Positions 1 to 5,048 of a stretch of DNA of 5,161 nucleotides are shown here, in pieces. The stretch spans positions 1 to 5,161 of the forward strand of contig UQVV01000153.1 of NCBI GenBank assembly GCA_900544635.1, in the 5' to 3' direction. Origin of the DNA: an uncultured Cloacibacillus sp. (GTDB lineage Bacteria; Synergistota; Synergistia; Synergistales; Synergistaceae). Below the pieces are notes generated by a model. The model searched no databases and was not told the origin of the DNA. It was given only the letters and a program-made list of their open reading frames with translations. Position numbers and translations under genes: made by a program. Every line of letters starts with the position of its first letter. Within the stretch, counting starts at the first letter, position 1.

Positions 1-945
1 ACGGCCATTCAGTTCAACGCGGCGAACTTCTGGCCCGTCTCGCTGCTCGTCGTCGTCCTCGTCTTCTTCTTCAGCCTCGTGAGCAAGAATAAATATTTCA
101 ACATCTTCGCCGTCCTCGGCTCCATCGTCATCGCCTACCTGCTCTGCCTCGCGCTGTCGCTGACGGGCGTTTTCGCGCCGGGACACGCGGCTTACATCAA
201 CCTTCAGAGCATCATCGACGCGCCGTGGCTGCGCCTGAACCTCTTCATGCCGTGGGGCGCGCCGAAATTTTCCGGCCTCGCCATCGGCGCTATCGCGGCG
301 GGCTTTTTCTGCGTGATGATAGAGTCTATCGGCGACTATCATAACTGCTCCTATGCGGCGGGCATCAACGACCCGACCGTGCCGCAGATAAACCGCGGCA
401 TCGGCGCGGAAGGTATGTGCTGCGCGCTCTCCGGGCTGCTCGGCTCGGTCGGCACGACGTCGTACACGGAGAACATCGGGCTTATCGGGCTGACTGGCGT
501 CGCTAGCCGCTACGTCGTGCGGGCCGGAGCCGTTATACTTATATGCCTCTCGCTTATCGGCAAGCTCGGCGCGCTCATAGCGACGATGCCGACTCCGGTA
601 ATCGGCGGCGCGTACATCACGCTCTTCGGCACGATAGGCGCGCTCGGCATCCAGAACCTCATGCGCGCGGACATGGGCAGCCAGCGCAACGTGCTCATCG
701 TAGGCTTCTCGTTCCTCATGGCGCTCGGCCTTCCGGGCTGGGTTGAGCCGAACCAGGCGCTCTTCACGGGCGCGCTCGGCACGACGGCGGGCGGCATGAT
801 CTGGGCCGTGCTCAAGACGCCGATGGCGGTCGCGGGCATCCTCGCGGCGCTCTGCGACAACCTCATCCCCGGCACGACGGTGGAGCGCGGCATAGCCTCC
901 GGCGTGGAAGAGTCGCAGGAGAACGTGAAGCGCCCGCGCGCGTAA
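1..945 (+). CDS. NCS2/NAT-family nucleobase:cation symporter, C-terminal part (5' end outside window)
   Basis: An open frame runs from base 1 to TAA at 943-945 (314 codons). It has no start in the window, since hydrophobic coding sequence precedes the internal GTG at 79. NCS2 proteins are usually about 430-450 residues, so roughly the first quarter is missing. The product should be an inner-membrane carrier importing a purine or pyrimidine base with H+ or Na+. Window residues 108-113 read ESIGDY, the conserved acidic TM8 motif of the UapA/SLC23 type. Residues 157-166 read ENIGLIGLTG, matching the family signature [QEP]NxGxxxxT[RKG]. Several hydrophobic spans are visible (about residues 10-27, 33-55, 93-107, 174-195, 229-243, 262-284). 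The tail is polar (ESQENVKRPRA). Substrate cannot be fixed: Glu at the first signature position is also seen in UraA and plant NATs. The nearby yqeC-mocA pair makes xanthine or a related purine plausible. Confidence 0.9.
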   Translation, partial: TAIQFNAANFWPVSLLVVVLVFFFSLVSKNKYFNIFAVLGSIVIAYLLCLALSLTGVFAPGHAAYINLQSIIDAPWLRLNLFMPWGAPKFSGLAIGAIAAGFFCVMIESIGDYHNCSYAAGINDPTVPQINRGIGAEGMCCALSGLLGSVGTTSYTENIGLIGLTGVASRYVVRAGAVILICLSLIGKLGALIATMPTPVIGGAYITLFGTIGALGIQNLMRADMGSQRNVLIVGFSFLMALGLPGWVEPNQALFTGALGTTAGGMIWAVLKTPMAVAGILAALCDNLIPGTTVERGIASGVEESQENVKRPRA

Positions 946-962
946 AAATTTCGGAAACGGCG

Positions 963-988
963 AAAAAGAGGCGAAAGCCTCTTTTTTT
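963..988 (+). terminator. Intrinsic terminator of the NCS2 permease gene
   Basis: A 10-bp perfect stem (963-972 with 977-986) closes on a GAAA tetraloop (973-976), and its 3' arm runs into a seven-T tract at 982-988. It lies 17 nt past the permease stop codon. The A-rich 5' arm means the reverse strand could also form a terminator-like hairpin, but no minus-strand gene ends here. Confidence 0.92.
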
Positions 989-1015
989 GTATTTTCCGGC
1001 GCGCGGCTTTATAAT
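987..1015 (+). promoter_or_regulatory. Sigma-70-type promoter for the decarboxylase-C26 unit
   Basis: There is a perfect TATAAT -10 box at 1010-1015. A weak TTGTAT -35 (3 of 6 matches) lies at 987-992, 17 nt upstream. Transcription would start near 1022, giving a leader of about 110 nt. The -35 overlaps the T tract of the upstream terminator, so termination and initiation are packed together. The -10 is convincing and the -35 is not. Confidence 0.6.
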
Positions 1016-1027
1016 ATGTAAAATTAT

Positions 1028-1093
1028 CGCCCGTTTTATGTTTTGCGCGGGCGGCGCGGCTCTGCGGCGCGCGGCCGGAAATTACCGGCGCGC
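1028..1093 (+). other. Structured GC-rich 5' leader with two hairpins
   Basis: The predicted leader can fold CGCCCG (1028-1033) with CGGGCG (1048-1053). It can also form a 9-bp stem pairing 1069-1072 plus 1074-1078 with 1085-1093, with one bulged G at 1073 and a 6-nt loop. The second hairpin ends 24 nt before the ribosome binding site. I recognise no riboswitch class. In such GC-rich sequence the pairing may be chance. Confidence 0.35.
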
Positions 1094-1116
1094 AGCCCGC
1101 GTCCGTCCGCCTGAGG

Positions 1117-1125
1117 AAGGAGAGG
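1117..1125 (+). promoter_or_regulatory. Ribosome binding site of the decarboxylase gene
   Basis: AAGGAGAGG lies upstream of ATG 1132, with nine bases between the AAGGAG core (1117-1122) and the start. It is a strong Shine-Dalgarno match and fixes this start codon. Confidence 0.85.
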
Positions 1126-1131
1126 TTCTGA

Positions 1132-2154
1132 ATGAGACTGTTCGTAACTGGGATAAACGGATTTATCGGCACGCATCTGCTCGACGCGGTGCTCACGACG
1201 ACCGACTGGCAGGTGAGCGGATTCGACATCGCTTCGACGAATCTCGCGCCCTACGAGGGGAACTCTCAGTTCTCGTTCAGGCGCGGCGACATCTTCAAGG
1301 ACAACGAGGCGCTCGAGGCGGAGGTCATAAAATCCGACGCGGTCATCCCGCTCGCGGGGATAGCGAAGCCGGCCTACTACGTCAAAAAGCCCGTATGGAC
1401 CTTCGAGCTCGACTTCGAACAGAACCTCAAAATGGTGCGCCTCTGCGTGAAGCACAACAAGCGCATAATCTTCCCCTCCACCTCCGAGGTCTACGGCATG
1501 AGCGCGGGCGAGGAGCTCAAGGAGGACGAAAGCCCGCTCACGACCGGCCCCGTCGTCAAAATGCGCTGGATATACAGCTGCGCGAAGCAGATGATGGACC
1601 GCATGATATTCGCCTACGGCTACGAGGCCGGGCTGCAGTTCACGATATTCCGCCCCTTCGACTGGATAGGGCCGCGGCTCGACACGAAGCGCGACGCCGA
1701 GGAACGCCGCGCGCGCTCCGTCACTCAGATGCTCTACGACATGATACACCGCCGCCGCATATCGCTCGTCAACGGCGGAGAGCAGCGCCGCAGCTTCACG
1801 TGGGTCGGCGACGGCATAGAGGGGCTCATGGCGATCATCCGCAACGAGCACAACCGCGGCGACAACGAAATCTTCAACATCGGCAACCCCGACAACAACT
1901 ATTCGATAAAAGAGACGGCTGAGATGCTCGTCGAAGAGGCGAAGAAATTCCCGCAGTTCCGCGAGGCCGCCGAGGCCACGGAGCTCGACATCATCCCGGC
2001 CTCCGTCTACTACGGCAAGAGCTACGACGACATGCAGAACCGCAAGCCCTCGGTCAGGAAGATGGAAAGCCGCTTCGGCTGGAAGCCCAAGACCGACATG
2101 CGCGAGCTGCTGCGCCGCACGATAGCCTGGTACGCGGAAGAAGAGGCGAAATAA
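1132..2154 (+). CDS. Stand-alone ArnA-type UDP-glucuronate decarboxylase / UDP-4-keto-pentose synthase (extended SDR)
   Basis: This 340-residue extended SDR matches the decarboxylase half of ArnA along its length, without the formyltransferase domain. Family members oxidise UDP-glucuronate with NAD+ and decarboxylate it to UDP-4-keto-pentose in the cytoplasm; some single-domain relatives also release UDP-xylose. Visible features: NAD-binding TGINGFIG (6-13), STSEVYGM with Ser118/Glu119 (ArnA S433/E434), catalytic Tyr148xxxLys152 (Y463/K467), Arg195 (R510), and RKPS with Arg304, matching the ArnA catalytic Arg619 with identical spacing from Glu119. The exception is FRPFDWIGPR (173-182): Asp177 sits where ArnA has Asn492. 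The start follows a strong Shine-Dalgarno and opens directly on the first beta strand. It heads a two-gene unit with the C26 gene 7 nt downstream. Such products feed aminoarabinose, xylose or other pentose decoration of cell-surface glycans, but no arnB, arnC or glycosyltransferase is in view. Family is clear; the exact product, and an epimerase alternative, remain open. Confidence 0.88.
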   Translation: MRLFVTGINGFIGTHLLDAVLTTTDWQVSGFDIASTNLAPYEGNSQFSFRRGDIFKDNEALEAEVIKSDAVIPLAGIAKPAYYVKKPVWTFELDFEQNLKMVRLCVKHNKRIIFPSTSEVYGMSAGEELKEDESPLTTGPVVKMRWIYSCAKQMMDRMIFAYGYEAGLQFTIFRPFDWIGPRLDTKRDAEERRARSVTQMLYDMIHRRRISLVNGGEQRRSFTWVGDGIEGLMAIIRNEHNRGDNEIFNIGNPDNNYSIKETAEMLVEEAKKFPQFREAAEATELDIIPASVYYGKSYDDMQNRKPSVRKMESRFGWKPKTDMRELLRRTIAWYAEEEAK

Positions 2155-2161
2155 CGCGCGC

Positions 2162-2920
2162 ATGAGAAAGCGCCCGCTTATCGGCGTCCCGACGCTGCCC
2201 TTTCAGCGGCGCTGGGAAAACGCCGCGCTTGATGAAATTGACGGCGAAGAGCTGAAATACTTCTGGTTGCTCTCGCGCCTGACGTCGAAGATAATCTCGT
2301 CAGTGCGCGCCGCGGGCGGCGCTCCGCTCGCGCTGACGCCGGCGGAGGACGAGCGCGAAATAGAAAAGCTCGCAGCGAAGCTCGACGGCTTCGTATTCGC
2401 GGGCGGGCAGGACATAGCGCCCTCGTTCTACGGCGAGGAAAGCCGCGGAAGCCGCGCGCCCGACATCGAGCGCGACCACTTCGAGACGGCGCTCTGCCGC
2501 GCGGCGCTCGAACGCGACAAGCCGCTGCTCGGAATATGCCGCGGCTGCCAGCTGCTGAACGTCGTGCTCGGCGGCACGCTGACGCAGGATCTACCCTCCG
2601 TCGACGAAAAATGGACGCTGCACAGCCGCTCCGACGTGATGCGCGGCTACGTCCACGAGGTAAAAATCCTCTCTCCGTGGCTCTTCCCGAACCACTCCGG
2701 CGAAACGATGCCCGTCAACTCGATGCACCACCAGGCGATAGGCCGCCTCTCAAAGCACCTGCAGGCCGCCGCCGTCGCTGACGGAGGAATAATCGAAGCC
2801 GTCAGCGCGCCCGCATACAAATGGGCCGTCGGAGTACAGTGGCACCCCGAATGCCTCGCCGAGGACGACGCCGTGCAGATGGACATATTCCGCGCGCTCG
2901 TGGAAAAGGCGGGAAGCTAG
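2162..2920 (+). CDS. Class I glutamine amidotransferase-like peptidase C26 (PuuD-like gamma-glutamyl hydrolase)
   Basis: The 252-residue product is close to E. coli PuuD (254). The family hydrolyses gamma-glutamyl bonds, for example gamma-glutamyl-GABA to glutamate plus GABA in putrescine breakdown, in the cytoplasm. The class I GATase fold is visible in order: RPLIGVP (4-10), FAGGQDIAPSFYG (79-91), nucleophile elbow GICRGCQLLN with Cys126 (124-133), VNSMHHQAI (185-193) and GVQWHPE with His228 and Glu230 (224-230), completing the Cys-His-Glu triad. No synthase domain is fused, as expected for C26 hydrolases. ATG 2162 lies 7 nt after the decarboxylase stop; the nearest Shine-Dalgarno-like stretch (AGAGG, 2142-2146) is 15 nt away, so translation may depend on coupling. 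No other putrescine-pathway gene is in the window, so the true gamma-glutamyl substrate is unknown and I give no gene symbol. Confidence 0.88.
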   Translation: MRKRPLIGVPTLPFQRRWENAALDEIDGEELKYFWLLSRLTSKIISSVRAAGGAPLALTPAEDEREIEKLAAKLDGFVFAGGQDIAPSFYGEESRGSRAPDIERDHFETALCRAALERDKPLLGICRGCQLLNVVLGGTLTQDLPSVDEKWTLHSRSDVMRGYVHEVKILSPWLFPNHSGETMPVNSMHHQAIGRLSKHLQAAAVADGGIIEAVSAPAYKWAVGVQWHPECLAEDDAVQMDIFRALVEKAGS

Positions 2921-3028
2921 GCGAAGCACCCGCGGAACGCGCTGCAAAGCTGAAAGAACCGCCGCAGTCGACAAAGTCCGCCGCGGCGCAAAAATTAAAG
3001 AGATTGACGCTATTCCTACGTAGGCGTT

Positions 3029-3060
3029 ATCGAAGGCTTGTCAGCGCACAGGCCTTCGAT
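3029..3060 (+). terminator. Probable terminator hairpin of the decarboxylase-C26 operon
   Basis: Bases 3029-3041 pair with 3048-3060 in a 13-bp stem with one G.U pair and a 6-nt loop, 108 nt past the C26 stop codon. The tail GTTTATGT is only moderately T-rich, so termination efficiency is uncertain. A perfect 10-bp palindrome, CCTACGTAGG (3015-3024), sits just upstream. Confidence 0.5.
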
Positions 3061-3175
3061 GTTTATGTAAAACAGACGCGCGCCCCCCGAGCTCACATAA
3101 AAATCTCCAAATGTCCGCACGCCGCGCCGCGCGTGTGAATTTCCGCGCTTCCGCACCGCATAAGCCCATTAAACC

Positions 3176-3210
3176 AACGCCGCCGCGAACCGTCGCGCAA
3201 ACGCGGCGTT
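3176..3210. repeat. Bulged 13-bp hairpin
   Basis: AACGCCGC (3176-3183) pairs with GCGGCGTT (3203-3210). Directly inside, CGCGA (3184-3188) pairs with TCGCG (3193-3197) around a 4-nt loop. Five bases (3198-3202) bulge on one side. No T tract follows on either strand, so it is not a typical intrinsic terminator. It sits 34 nt before the first CRISPR repeat. Function is unknown. Confidence 0.5.
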
Positions 3211-3244
3211 GAGTGTTATCATATCTGTGGATTCTTGATATAAG
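3211..3244 (+). other. Possible remnant of the CRISPR leader
   Basis: This short A/T-rich stretch abuts the first, best-preserved repeat. Repeats end in GTTGAAAC-like sequence on the plus strand and decay from left to right, so the leader should lie on this side. No defined leader motif is recognised, and the GC-rich hairpin cuts it off at 3210. Confidence 0.35.
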
Positions 3245-3415
3245 GTCGCGTCCTTCACGGGACGCGTGAGTTGAAACGTCCTCGGAACGTGGGCGTCCAT
3301 CGACTGGAATGTCGTGTCCTTTGCGGGACGCGTGAGTTGGAATGATTTACAGAAGGCCGCGGCGTGCGGCGTAGCGCCGCAGCCTTCACATGATGTGTGA
3401 TGTGTAAGTTCAAAC
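3245..3415 (+). CRISPR. Orphan, decayed three-repeat CRISPR array, type I-C-like repeats
   Basis: Repeat 1 is 3245-3277 and repeat 2 is 3311-3343 (both 33 nt, 28 of 33 identical). Repeat 3 is 3376-3415 (40 nt). Spacers are 3278-3310 (33 nt) and 3344-3375 (32 nt). Repeat 1 starts GTCGCG, ends GTTGAAAC and has an internal stem pairing 3248-3253 with 3260-3265; this is the layout of type I-C repeats. Repeat 2 keeps the stem through a G.U pair. Repeat 3 has 24 of 33 matches to repeat 1 once an exact 7-nt tandem duplication (3392-3405) is removed. The best repeat on the left and the worst on the right fit a plus-strand array with an ancestral trailer-end repeat. The minus-strand frame here reads FQLTRP-like peptides, a familiar sign of spurious proteins predicted across CRISPR repeats. 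No cas gene is present. It may be a relic or a satellite array fed by cas genes elsewhere. Confidence 0.8.
3392..3405 (+). repeat. Exact 7-nt tandem duplication inside CRISPR repeat 3
   Basis: GATGTGT occurs twice head to tail (3392-3398 and 3399-3405). One copy aligns with GACGCGT of repeat 1; the other is surplus and explains why this repeat is 40 nt rather than 33. The enlarged unit also contains CACAT-G-ATGTG (3387-3397), a small perfect inverted repeat. Confidence 0.8.
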
Positions 3416-3468
3416 AACTGCATCGGAAGTATATTGTCTTTTGACTAAGCGACAGAACAACTCATGTC

Positions 3469-3493
3469 ATTCCGTCAATCCCCTGGCCGGAAT
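3469..3493. repeat. REP-like imperfect inverted repeat
   Basis: ATTCCG (3469-3474) and CGGAAT (3488-3493) flank a 13-nt centre. They sit in a TGTCATTCCG...CCGGAATCTC context that resembles dispersed intergenic palindromes of many bacteria. Only one copy lies in the window, so repeat status cannot be shown here. Confidence 0.3.
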
Positions 3494-3598
3494 CTCAGTG
3501 GTAAACGCCAGAGGCGGCAGAGCGGCATAAATTCTGCTGCAAAGTTAATCGCTACAGCCGCCGACGCCTCGCCGCCTCCCTAGCACGCGCCCGCGGCG

Positions 3599-4210
3599 CT
3601 ACACCCCGCGCGCCTCTTTTGCGCAGGCCTCCATTTGTTTCACTCTTTCAGCGTAGTCTTCCGGCGTGTCCATGTCTTTGAAGTGGCAGTCGGGGGCGGC
3701 GGCGCGTTCTATTTCGGATTCGTAGAGCGCGACGATTTTGCGGCCGCCCGCGTCGCCCTGCGCGCTGCGGAAGCGCTCGCGCCAGACTGCGCGGTAGAAC
3801 ATCGGGTGGCCGAATACGCCGTCGCGGCACGGCGCGAGCAGCGTTTTTTCGGGCGGCAGCTCGTCGAAGCGGCGCGCGAGCGCGGCTATCGCCTCGGGCG
3901 TCGCGAGCGGAAGGTCGGCGAGCATTATGCAGAAGTCGCGCCCTTCGCCGAGCATTTCAAGGCCGATGGCGAGCGAGCTCGACTGCCCGCGCTCGGGCGC
4001 TTCGTTGACCCGCGCCTCGACGCCGCGCGGCAGCTGCGGAAGCGCCTCCGCGACCTCGCGCGAGAGGACGGCGCATATTCTTTCAAAGCCCGCGCCACGC
4101 AGGTTGTCTATCACCGTTTCTATGACCGTTTTGCCGCCGAACTGCAGCAGCAGCTTCTGGCGGCCCATGCGCTTCGACAGGCCTGCTCCGAGCAGAATCG
4201 CCTCCATCAT
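3599..4210 (-). CDS. mocA: MobA/MocA-like nucleotidyltransferase, probable molybdenum cofactor cytidylyltransferase
   Basis: The 203-residue product is a complete MobA-like NTP transferase. MocA joins CMP to molybdopterin to give the cytosine dinucleotide form of the molybdenum cofactor used by xanthine-dehydrogenase-family hydroxylases, in the cytoplasm. Seen: the nucleotide-binding loop LGAGLSKRMGRQKLLL (7-22), NEAPERGQSSSL (69-80), metal-site LADLP with Asp99 (97-101), GHPMFY (134-139), GDAGGRK (152-158) and DMDTPEDY (179-186). Two consecutive ATG codons (4208-4210, 4205-4207) follow AAGGAG (4216-4221) at 5 and 8 nt; the second has the better spacing, making 202 residues. The first overlaps the yqeC stop as ATGA, so translation is probably coupled. 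Pairing with YqeC favours a role in selenium-dependent hydroxylase maturation over guanylyl transfer (MobA). The nucleotide used is inferred. No clear terminator follows the stop. Confidence 0.85.
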   Translation of the reverse strand: MMEAILLGAGLSKRMGRQKLLLQFGGKTVIETVIDNLRGAGFERICAVLSREVAEALPQLPRGVEARVNEAPERGQSSSLAIGLEMLGEGRDFCIMLADLPLATPEAIAALARRFDELPPEKTLLAPCRDGVFGHPMFYRAVWRERFRSAQGDAGGRKIVALYESEIERAAAPDCHFKDMDTPEDYAERVKQMEACAKEARGV

Positions 4211-5043
4211 CGTCTCTCCTTCGCTTTGTACAGCTCGCCGCGCCGCGCCGAGGCGGCGCAGACGGCGTCGTATTTTTCAAGCAGCGCGGGAAAAAGCGCC
4301 TCCGCCTCCGCGGCGCGCGCTTCGTCGAGCGTCTCCCATTTGTTTATCACGAGTATCTTCTTCGCCGCGCGTGGCGCGTTTTTCAGCGGCCCTTCCGAAT
4401 GGAGCAGATATTTGAGTATCGTCTCCGCGTTTACTGGCGCGTCTGCGCTCGCGCCGTGAAGGGCGCAGAACTGCGCGGCGCGGAATATGCTGTCCTCCGA
4501 GGGCGCGCAGCCGAAAGCGTCCGCTCCGAGCACGGCGAAGACGGCGGCGCTGGTCTCCGGCACGGGCGGCTCCCATGCCTCGTAGAATTTGAGCGAGCGT
4601 CCGCGCGAACCGTCGCATTCCACTATTACGAAGTCCGCGGCTCCGTGCGCGGCGAGCGCGTCGATTTCGGCCGGCGCGTAGCCTGTCAGCTTGCCGCCGC
4701 TTTCGCCGGAGGTTGCCGCGAGCTTCGCGCGCTCCGGCATCGCGCTCAGAAATTCGCCGCAGAGCCGCGCGGGGCCGATGAAGATGTCTCGGCATTCCTC
4801 CGGCGTCGGACGGAAAATTTTCGTCGTCGTCGTGAGCAGGACCCGCCCCAGTTTTTCAAGCTCCGCGCCGAGGCCGTAGAGCAGCGAGGTTTTCCCGCCG
4901 CCGCCCGTTATCGCCCCGGGCGCGCGGCGCGCTGTGTATTTCGACAGGAATTTATATAGTTCGGACAAAGAGACCACCTCGCGGGTTTTTGAGCGACGTT
5001 TTGATTTTACCGCGCGGCGCGTTTTTTGTGGGGTTTTGTTCAT
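4207..5043 (-). CDS. yqeC: YqeC-family selenium-dependent hydroxylase accessory protein
   Basis: The longest frame has 278 residues; numbering follows it. YqeC is a P-loop protein that co-occurs with yqeB and mocA in genomes encoding selenium-dependent molybdenum hydroxylases and is thought to help build or insert the Se-Mo cofactor; its reaction is not established. Visible: P-loop GGGGKTS (47-53), TTTTKIF (71-77), VIVECDGSRGRSLK (139-152), VPETSAAVFAVLGADAFG (161-178) and VINKW (232-236). ATG 5043 looks doubtful: it has no Shine-Dalgarno, lies 7 nt from a terminator stem, and adds a 25-residue Lys/Arg-rich tail (KTRRAVKSKRRSKTR). TTG at 4968-4966 follows GAGGTGG by 5 nt and gives 253 residues with the P-loop about 22 residues in, close to the roughly 256 of E. 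coli YqeC. I therefore favour 4207-4968. The stop overlaps the mocA start by 4 nt, so the two form an operon. Family is sure; the start is moderately sure. Confidence 0.87.
   Translation of the reverse strand: MNKTPQKTRRAVKSKRRSKTREVVSLSELYKFLSKYTARRAPGAITGGGGKTSLLYGLGAELEKLGRVLLTTTTKIFRPTPEECRDIFIGPARLCGEFLSAMPERAKLAATSGESGGKLTGYAPAEIDALAAHGAADFVIVECDGSRGRSLKFYEAWEPPVPETSAAVFAVLGADAFGCAPSEDSIFRAAQFCALHGASADAPVNAETILKYLLHSEGPLKNAPRAAKKILVINKWETLDEARAAEAEALFPALLEKYDAVCAASARRGELYKAKERR
4974..4980 (-). promoter_or_regulatory. Ribosome binding site for the internal TTG start of yqeC
   Basis: On the minus strand GAGGTGG lies 5 nt before TTG (4968-4966). It is the best Shine-Dalgarno match near the 5' end of the gene; the upstream ATG at 5043 has none. 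Confidence 0.55.
5004..5032 (-). promoter_or_regulatory. Possible promoter of the yqeC-mocA operon
   Basis: On the minus strand TAAAAT at 5009-5004 is a good -10 box. A weak CCCACA -35 (3 of 6) lies 17 nt upstream at 5032-5027. Transcription would begin near 4997, downstream of ATG 5043 but upstream of the GAGGTGG-TTG start, leaving a leader of about 30 nt. An operon needs a promoter here because a terminator closes the upstream gene. The AT-rich run could mimic a -10 by chance. Confidence 0.4.
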
Positions 5044-5048
5044 TTATG

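Larger units (their letters stand above)
2921..3598. other. Convergent intergenic region (678 nt) without a convincing gene
   Basis: This lies between the 3' ends of the plus-strand C26 gene and the minus-strand mocA gene. It holds a palindrome and hairpin near 3015-3060, a bulged hairpin at 3176-3210, a decayed CRISPR array at 3245-3415 and a REP-like inverted repeat at 3469-3493. The part from about 3211 to 3470 is visibly richer in A and T than the flanking genes. Short frames exist (for example 3111-3212 and 3464-3583 on the plus strand) but lack ribosome binding sites and recognisable products. I see no tRNA or other RNA gene. Confidence 0.75.

Noticed and set aside
79..81. GTG as the permease start
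   Set aside because: The frame is open and hydrophobic back to base 1 and the family needs about 130 more N-terminal residues, so the true start is outside the window.
1036..2163. 375-codon open frame antisense to the decarboxylase gene
   Set aside because: It is a mirror of a GC-rich gene with fixed third-position bias; it has repetitive Ala/Val/Arg composition, no family match, and the sense strand carries clear catalytic motifs.
3179..3211. Possible further CRISPR repeat one unit upstream of repeat 1
   Set aside because: Only scattered matches occur at the expected register; the sequence is better explained by its own hairpin.
3111..3212. 33-codon plus-strand small ORF (start ATG TCC GCA, stop TGA)
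   Set aside because: It has no Shine-Dalgarno, low-complexity Arg/Ala/Pro composition, and runs through the bulged hairpin.
3400..3420. GTTCAAAC resembling a tRNA T-loop
   Set aside because: No pairing T-stem, acceptor stem or anticodon arm surrounds it; it is the 3' end of the degenerate CRISPR repeat.
3169..3423. 84-residue minus-strand protein with repeated FQLTRP motifs
   Set aside because: It is a translation of the CRISPR repeats, a well-known artefact, and not a gene.
3464..3583. 39-codon plus-strand small ORF starting ATG TCA TTC
   Set aside because: It has no ribosome binding site, spans the REP-like palindrome and has no recognisable product.
3635..4459. 274-codon plus-strand frame across mocA and yqeC
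   Set aside because: It is antisense to two genes with unmistakable motifs, and its low-complexity Ala/Arg-rich protein has no recognisable domain.
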